Source: Bacteroidota bacterium (GTDB taxonomy: Bacteria > Bacteroidota > Bacteroidia > Chitinophagales > Chitinophagaceae). Taken from it: DNA of 56,537 nucleotides. How positions within the stretch are numbered: position 1 is the stretch's first letter; every line of letters begins with the position of its first letter. A model generated the notes under the pieces. That model saw nothing but the letters and a program-made list of their open reading frames with translations, was not told where the DNA came from and ran no database searches. Location: the NCBI GenBank assembly GCA_018268035.1, contig JAFDXI010000088.1:1-56537 (forward strand), read 5' to 3'. A program made the translations under genes and the position numbers. Below, one piece after another: positions 53,926 through 56,537 of this stretch.

Positions 53926-56209
53926 ATTTTAGGGTAAACGTAGCTGTTTTAACATCCCTTGAATTTGGCCCTGTCATCACATCAAATTCACCGGGTTCTG
54001 CCACTAATTTCAAGTCAGTATTATAAAATTGTAAATCATTGTTCGTAATGTTGAATACTACCTGTTTGCTTTCGCCTTTCTTTAAAAATATTTTTTGAAA
54101 ACCTTTCAGTTCTTTTACCGCAGGTGTTATGCTGGCAAACTTATCATGCAGGTATAACTGCACCACTTCTTCACCATCATAATTACCGGTGTTGGTTACT
54201 GTAACTGTTGCGGTTAATCCTTCATTACCACTGATAGTTGTTTTGTTTAAAACCGGTTCACTAAAACTAAACGTTGTATAACTCAAACCATAACCAAAAG
54301 GAAATAAAGGGTCATTGGTTACATCAAGATAATCTGATTTGAATTTATGCCAATCGCCGGGGTGCAAAGGCCTTCCTGTGTTTTTGTGATTGTAATAAAG
54401 AGGTATTTGTCCTACATTTTGCGGGAAGGTAGTTGTCAATTTTCCTGAAGGGTTATAATTCCCAAACAACACATCTGCAATAGCATTCCCTGCTTCTGTG
54501 CCTGGGAACCACACATCTAAAATTGCATCAGCATTTTTATCTTCCCAATTCAAAGTCATCGGCCTGCCATTGAATAAAACAATTACAACAGGTTTGCCTG
54601 TAGCCACTAATGCATGTAGTAAATTTTCCTGGCTTTGTTGTAAGCCGATATTACTCATGCTGGATGCTTCACCGGTGAAATCTGCAGCTTCTCCGAGACA
54701 AGCAACCACAACATCAGCTTTATTAGCCACTGCAACTGCTTCATCAATCATTTGCTGAGGAGTCCTTGTATCATTTACAATTTCATTTGTGAAATTGTTG
54801 ACGTTGGCAATAGTCATTGAATCATCGCTGATGTTAGCACCTTTTGCATATAAAACAGTTATGTCATTGCCTGCTATATTTTTTAAGCCCTGTGCCACAG
54901 TGATGTCTTCATTATATTCTCCGCGGATATTCCATGTGCCCAGCATATTGCGCTGATTATCGGCAAGTGGCCCGATCAATGCAATCGTTCCTGATTTTTT
55001 TAATGGGAGCACATTATTGTTATTTTTCAATAAAACAAAAGAACGTTCGGCGGCTTTACGAACAGCAAGTCGGTTGGCTTCGGTGAAAATAGATGTTTTG
55101 GCACGCATCGTATCGCAATGACGGTATGGATCTTCAAACAAACCCATTTTATATTTTGCTTCTAAAATTCTTCTGCAGGCATCATCAATTTCCTGTTGTG
55201 TTACCTTGCCTTCCTGCAAAGATTTTTTGAGTGTGGTGAGAAAACCTTCTGACACCATATCCATATCAAGGCCTGCTTTTAATGCATCAGCAGAAACTGT
55301 CTGCAAATCACCGATACCATGATTGATCATTTCACTCACAGATGTATAATCACTCACGACAAAACCTTTAAAGCCCCACTGTTTGCGCAACACATCAGTG
55401 AGTAAGAATTTATTACCTGTTGCAGGAATGCCATCTACTTCATTAAATGAACTCATCACACTGCCCACGCCTGCATCAACAGCAGCTTTATATGGTGGCA
55501 GGTAATATTGGTACATCCTGATGCGGCTCATGTCAACAGTATTATAATCGCGGCCGGCTTCCGCTGCGCCATATAATGCATAATGTTTTACGCAAGCCAT
55601 CACTGCATCATCAGCTTTTAAATCAGTGCCCTGGTAACCACGCACCATTGCTGCTGCAATTTGTGAACCGAGATAAGGGTCTTCACCGGATCCTTCTGCA
55701 ATGCGCCCCCAGCGCGGGTCACGGGCTATATCCACCATTGGAGAATACACCCAGTTTAAACCATCTGCAGCGGCTTCCGTAGCTGCAATGCGTGCACTGT
55801 TTTCAATCATTTTTATATCCCAGGAACAGGATAATCCCAATGGTATTGGGAAAATTGTCCTGTGGCCATGAATCACATCAAGACCAAAAAATAATGGGAT
55901 GTGTAATCTTGAATTTTTTACTGCAATATCCTGTGCCTGCCTTATTTTATCAGGCCCATTGATGCCAAACAAACCACCTACCTGGCCTTTGCGAATTTTA
56001 TTGTCAACATCAGAGCTGACAACTGCGCCCGTAACAGCGCCGCCAGGTGTAACAAGATTTAACTGGCCTATTTTTTCATCCAGCGTCATCCTGCTCATCA
56101 GGTCGCTGATAAACTTATTCATTTTTGCATCCTGTTGATTGGCCGTTTGTGCATCGGCTATTGCTGATATAAAAAACACTGAAAGAAGTAACAAGCAAAT
56201 TTTTTTCAT
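53924..56209 (-). CDS. bglX: Glycoside hydrolase family 3 beta-glucosidase
   Basis: 761-residue exo-acting beta-glucosidase, probably periplasmic (signal peptide 1-20, ending ADAQ; no lipobox). The N-terminal (beta/alpha)8 domain has RDPRWGRIAEGSGEDPYL (about 164-181), CVKHYALYG (206-214) and the nucleophile Asp287 in GFVVSDY. The second domain has LLKNNNNVLPLKK, and GEASSMSNIGL, where the glutamate is the likely acid/base. The C-terminal fibronectin III-like domain begins near residue 660 (SGNEGLTATVTVTNTG, DGEEVVQLYL). The architecture is that of E. coli BglX. It is a single gene rather than part of a visible SusCD locus. Confidence 0.94.
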   Translation of the reverse strand: MKKICLLLLSVFFISAIADAQTANQQDAKMNKFISDLMSRMTLDEKIGQLNLVTPGGAVTGAVVSSDVDNKIRKGQVGGLFGINGPDKIRQAQDIAVKNSRLHIPLFFGLDVIHGHRTIFPIPLGLSCSWDIKMIENSARIAATEAAADGLNWVYSPMVDIARDPRWGRIAEGSGEDPYLGSQIAAAMVRGYQGTDLKADDAVMACVKHYALYGAAEAGRDYNTVDMSRIRMYQYYLPPYKAAVDAGVGSVMSSFNEVDGIPATGNKFLLTDVLRKQWGFKGFVVSDYTSVSEMINHGIGDLQTVSADALKAGLDMDMVSEGFLTTLKKSLQEGKVTQQEIDDACRRILEAKYKMGLFEDPYRHCDTMRAKTSIFTEANRLAVRKAAERSFVLLKNNNNVLPLKKSGTIALIGPLADNQRNMLGTWNIRGEYNEDITVAQGLKNIAGNDITVLYAKGANISDDSMTIANVNNFTNEIVNDTRTPQQMIDEAVAVANKADVVVACLGEAADFTGEASSMSNIGLQQSQENLLHALVATGKPVVIVLFNGRPMTLNWEDKNADAILDVWFPGTEAGNAIADVLFGNYNPSGKLTTTFPQNVGQIPLYYNHKNTGRPLHPGDWHKFKSDYLDVTNDPLFPFGYGLSYTTFSFSEPVLNKTTISGNEGLTATVTVTNTGNYDGEEVVQLYLHDKFASITPAVKELKGFQKIFLKKGESKQVVFNITNNDLQFYNTDLKLVAEPGEFDVMTGPNSRDVKTATFTLK

Positions 56210-56227
56210 GGCGACTGTTTATGTGCC

Positions 56228-56256
56228 CAAATATAAATGAGAGAAATTGAATGAAA
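56228..56256 (-). promoter_or_regulatory. Candidate promoter of the GH3 gene
   Basis: On the minus strand TATATTTG (56235-56228) is an exact TAnnTTTG box, 19 bases before the start codon. TTTC (56256-56253) at a 17-base spacing is a weak -33 partner. The distance to the start codon resembles that at copA and icmF. Confidence 0.35.
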
Positions 56257-56345
56257 GGGATGAATTGAAAATTTCCTGGCTGCACAAGAAACCTGGTGAA
56301 AAAGTCTGGTAAGCAACCCCGCATCCCGCAGGGTGCTGTAAAAAT

Positions 56346-56378
56346 AAAGGCGGCGGCTGTAAAAGCCGCCGCCACTTT
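56346..56378 (-). terminator. GC-rich intrinsic terminator of the T9SS cargo gene at the window end
   Basis: GGCGGCGGC (56349-56357), 7-base loop, GCCGCCGCC (56365-56373), followed on the minus strand by TTTATTTTTA. It lies 16-45 bases past the stop codon at 56394. The stem is made of triplicated GGC and is far richer in GC than its surroundings. Confidence 0.88.
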
Positions 56379-56393
56379 ATGTAAAAATTATTT

Positions 56394-56537
56394 TTATTCC
56401 TTCATAAACTTTTTCACAACCACTTCTCCGTCAGCCTCAATTTTTACAATATAATTTCCCGGTTTTAATGTGGCAATGTTGATGCTGCCGGAAGCAGCAT
56501 TGATCACTGTGTGCAGTTGCAGGTTACCCATAAAATC
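56394..56537 (-). CDS. C-terminal end of a T9SS-secreted protein (5' part outside window)
   Basis: Reading the minus strand from the window edge gives 47 residues and a TAA stop. The part IATLKPGNYIVKIEADGEVV followed by VKKFMKE is the last two strands of a type A Por secretion sorting domain, so the protein is exported by the type IX system. Nothing can be said about its passenger domains. It is too short to appear as a stand-alone open reading frame but is in phase to the window edge and followed by a strong terminator. Confidence 0.85.
   Translation of the reverse strand, partial: DFMGNLQLHTVINAASGSINIATLKPGNYIVKIEADGEVVVKKFMKE

Overview
The window is an ordinary-looking stretch of a Bacteroidota chromosome, most likely a Chitinophagaceae-type organism (for example near Ferruginibacter or Sediminibacterium; the genus is a guess). 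The support is: AT-rich DNA, two SusC/SusD pairs, a FecR anti-sigma factor with a DUF4974-type C-terminus, an ECF sigma factor, two proteins with type IX secretion (Por) C-terminal sorting domains, and promoter-like TAnnTTTG boxes of the Bacteroidota type in several intergenic regions. I see no rRNA, tRNA, CRISPR array, insertion sequence, prophage or integrase.

Layout. 1-7.2 kb: 3' part of an Nramp metal transporter fused to a universal-stress domain, an unknown lipoprotein, a RecQ helicase without HRDC domain and a CopA-type copper ATPase. 7.4-11.9 kb: topoisomerase IV subunit A (parC) and the purine genes purK-purE, all on the minus strand. 12-15.4 kb: a plus-strand run of a LysE-family exporter, a small exported protein, the peptidoglycan glycosyltransferase MtgA and a PLP aminotransferase. 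15.4-21 kb: catalase-peroxidase KatG behind a possible OxyR half-site, and a large T9SS-secreted protein with a glycosidase-like front end. 21-25 kb: a small membrane protein, a lone TonB-dependent receptor and a VOC-fold protein.

25.1-33.2 kb is a cell-surface-signalling nutrient locus: an ECF sigma factor on the plus strand, and divergently fecR, a SusC receptor with an STN signalling domain, SusD and a beta-propeller lipoprotein. The expected logic is that substrate binding at SusCD is passed through the STN domain to FecR, which releases the sigma factor. 33.4-36.9 kb holds the elongasome pair PBP2 (mrdA) and RodA, which overlap by 4 bases. IcmF, the fused B12-dependent acyl-CoA mutase/GTPase, runs convergently to them, with one base between the stop codons. 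40.2-45.3 kb is a second SusC/SusD pair without local sigma/anti-sigma. 45.3-51.3 kb is glutamate synthase (gltB-gltD). 51.8-53.9 kb is a fumarylacetoacetase-family hydrolase and a flavin-reductase-like protein. 53.9-56.2 kb is a secreted GH3 beta-glucosidase, and the last 144 bases are the 3' end of another T9SS cargo gene.

The most interesting signal is non-coding. In the icmF/susC intergenic region (about 40.27-40.44 kb) there is a Bacteroidota-type promoter box, two nested stems and a strong intrinsic terminator, all on the plus strand and ending about 150 bases before susC. This looks like a roughly 130-nt small RNA or a terminated susC leader. A second U-tailed GC-rich hairpin lies antisense just outside the other susC gene, and several clean palindromes lie in divergent promoter regions. 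All are read by eye and untested.
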